Shown here piece after piece: positions 5,992-7,497 of a stretch of DNA of 7,497 bases. How positions within the stretch are numbered: the first letter of the stretch is position 1; every line of letters begins with the position of its first letter. Under the pieces are notes generated by a model. That model saw only the letters and a list, made by a program, of their open reading frames with translations. It had not been told where the DNA came from and did no database searches. The stretch covers positions 1 to 7,497 of the forward strand of contig CACXHC010000148.1 in assembly GCA_902767285.1 (NCBI GenBank), given 5' to 3'. This DNA comes from an uncultured Ruminococcus sp. Lineage in GTDB: Bacteria; Bacillota; Clostridia; Oscillospirales; Acutalibacteraceae. Both the position numbers and the translations under genes were made by a program.

Positions 5992-7437
5992 ATGTCGTTA
6001 ACGCAGGAAAATGCTCCGATCTATGAGGCACTTGTTGAGTTTGGAAAAAAGAGGGTAGTGCCTTTTGATGTTCCCGGTCACAAAAGGGGCAGAGGAAATC
6101 CCGAACTCACTGAGTTTCTCGGAGAAAAATGCGTAGGAATAGATGTAAATTCAATGAAGCCGCTCGATTTTCTCTGTCACCCCGTTTCTGTTATAAAAGA
6201 TGCGGAAACATTAGCGGCGGAGGCATTCGGAGCGGCTCACGCTTTTTTGATGGTCGGAGGTACAACATCATCGGTTCAAGCGATGGTGCTTTCGAGCGTA
6301 AAGAGGGGCGATAAAATAATTCTCCCTCGAAATGTTCATAAAAGCGTTATGGGAGCGTTAGTTCTGTGCGGAGCAGTTCCCGTATATATAGACCCGAAAT
6401 GCAACGAGAGATTGGGAATCCCTCTCGGCATGAGCGTTTCGGACGTTGAAAAAGCGGTTAAGGCAAATCCCGATGCAAAAGCGGTTTTTGTTAATAACCC
6501 GACATATTACGGTATATGTTCAGACTTGCGTTCCATAGTAGATATAGCTCACCGCAATGGTATGCTCTGCCTTGTGGACGAAGCTCACGGAACGCATTTT
6601 TATTTTGGTGATGATATGCCGATTTCGGCAATGGCAGCCGGAGCGGATATGGCGGCGGCGTCCATGCACAAATCGGGCGGAAGTTTGACTCAAAGCTCGT
6701 TTTTGCTGTGCGGAAAGTCGATAAACGAAGGACACGTCCGACAAATAATAAATCTTACGCAAACAACGAGCGGTTCATATCTTTTGTTGTCGAGCCTTGA
6801 TATATCGAGAAGAAATCTCGCAACAAGGGGTAAAGAAGTATATGCAAAAGTTTCGGAAATATCGCAGTACACCCGAACCGAGATAAACAAAATCGGCGGT
6901 TATTACGCATTTGGTGAAGAAATCATAAACGGCGACAGTGTTTTTGATTTCGACAAAACCAAACTTTCGGTAAATACTCTTGATATAGGACTCGCCGGAA
7001 TAGAAGTTTATAATATTCTCCGTGACGAGTACGATATTCAAATTGAGTTCGGCGATTTAGGAAATTTTCTTGCATATATTTCGATAGGCGATAGAAAACG
7101 AGATATAGAACGACTTGTCAGCTCGCTTTATGATATTCGCAGAAGATACGGAAAAAGCGGTGCCGGTATGTGGCATCAGGAGTATATCGAACCAACGGTG
7201 AAAGCATCTCCGCAAGAGGCATTTTACGCCGAAAAAGTATCTCTTCCCATAGAGGCGACAGAAGGGAGAGTTTGCAGCGAGTTTGTAATGTGTTATCCTC
7301 CGGGAATACCCATTCTTACCCCCGGTGAGCTTATCACAAGAGATATTCTTGATTATATAAGATACGCAAAAGAAAAGGGCTGTTCGCTCACAGGCCCCGA
7401 AGATGAAAATATCGAACGACTTAATGTGCTTTGTTAG
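5992..7437 (+). CDS. speA: Orn/Lys/Arg decarboxylase family, probable arginine decarboxylase
   Basis: This is a fold-type-I PLP decarboxylase of the Orn/Lys/Arg family, short form. At 481 aa it resembles B. subtilis SpeA/YaaO and lacks the N-terminal wing domain of the roughly 715-aa E. coli CadA/AdiA enzymes. Visible motifs: PFDVPGHKRG near the N-terminus, GGTTSS (89-94) for the cofactor phosphate, RNVHKS (113-118) with His116 to stack on PLP, DEAHG (Asp196, His199), and Schiff-base Lys227 in SMHKSGGSLTQSS. The C-terminal domain carries YPPGIP (435-440) and TPGE. An AAAGGAGTGAT ribosome binding site precedes the ATG, and the gap from speD is 24 bp, so both are one operon under the leader. 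Motifs alone do not distinguish arginine from lysine or ornithine as substrate. Pairing with speD favours arginine to agmatine, then putrescine or aminopropylagmatine; this is inference. Confidence 0.85.
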   Translation: MSLTQENAPIYEALVEFGKKRVVPFDVPGHKRGRGNPELTEFLGEKCVGIDVNSMKPLDFLCHPVSVIKDAETLAAEAFGAAHAFLMVGGTTSSVQAMVLSSVKRGDKIILPRNVHKSVMGALVLCGAVPVYIDPKCNERLGIPLGMSVSDVEKAVKANPDAKAVFVNNPTYYGICSDLRSIVDIAHRNGMLCLVDEAHGTHFYFGDDMPISAMAAGADMAAASMHKSGGSLTQSSFLLCGKSINEGHVRQIINLTQTTSGSYLLLSSLDISRRNLATRGKEVYAKVSEISQYTRTEINKIGGYYAFGEEIINGDSVFDFDKTKLSVNTLDIGLAGIEVYNILRDEYDIQIEFGDLGNFLAYISIGDRKRDIERLVSSLYDIRRRYGKSGAGMWHQEYIEPTVKASPQEAFYAEKVSLPIEATEGRVCSEFVMCYPPGIPILTPGELITRDILDYIRYAKEKGCSLTGPEDENIERLNVLC

Positions 7438-7442
7438 TTATT

Positions 7443-7497
7443 TGGCTTTTTTTCTTCTTCTTTTTTTTGAAAAAAAAAGAAGCAAAAAAAACTTTTA
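7443..7497 (-). repeat. A/T-tract hairpin repeat, inverted partial copy
   Basis: Read on the minus strand, this matches bases 20-57 and 104-143 of the left-end repeats: taaaag, eight Ts, GCTTC plus T-run, C, A-run and GAAG. The hairpin arms are 7457-7468 and 7471-7482. The 19-base GC-containing head would lie beyond the window edge. It starts 6 bp after the stop of the decarboxylase gene and could end that transcript, although the run after the hairpin on the plus strand is A-rich rather than U-rich, so terminator function is doubtful. Confidence 0.75.

Overview
The window looks like chromosomal DNA from a low-to-moderate GC Gram-positive bacterium, most likely a Clostridia-type Firmicute. 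This rests on Firmicute-style gene order (greA next to lysS), strong purine-rich ribosome binding sites, two perfect-consensus sigma-A promoters (TTGACA, 17 bp, TATAAT), and protein sequences resembling clostridial members of each family. All six genes are on the plus strand, and none is broken. The odd length, and the fact that both ends lie in copies of the same repeat, suggest a complete contig broken at repeats; this is inference.

Layout. Bases 1-146 hold two direct copies of an A/T-tract hairpin repeat, 84 bp apart. A consensus promoter (155-183) follows and drives greA (transcript cleavage factor), lysS (lysyl-tRNA synthetase) and glyA (serine hydroxymethyltransferase), with gaps of only 24 and 34 bp. 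A perfect 30-bp palindrome (3535-3564) separates glyA from rarA, an AAA+ clamp-loader-like ATPase of stalled replication forks. This first block is ordinary housekeeping: transcription, tRNA charging, one-carbon metabolism and replication repair.

A 372-bp gap (4831-5202) follows rarA. It contains a second perfect-consensus promoter (4883-4911) and a long, structured untranslated leader. The leader ends in an intrinsic terminator (5148-5182) placed directly before the ribosome binding site of speD. This is the classic arrangement of a riboswitch or attenuator, and I do not recognise it as a known class.

The leader controls a two-gene polyamine operon: speD (S-adenosylmethionine decarboxylase, E. 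coli-type class 1A) and, 24 bp later, a fold-type-I PLP Orn/Lys/Arg decarboxylase, probably arginine decarboxylase. Together they make the two decarboxylated precursors for spermidine-type polyamines: decarboxylated SAM as aminopropyl donor, and agmatine (or another diamine). No aminopropyltransferase or agmatinase is in the window. An inverted partial copy of the opening repeat (7443-7497) follows the last gene and closes the window.

The most interesting item is the speD leader. The second is the repeat family that brackets the region.
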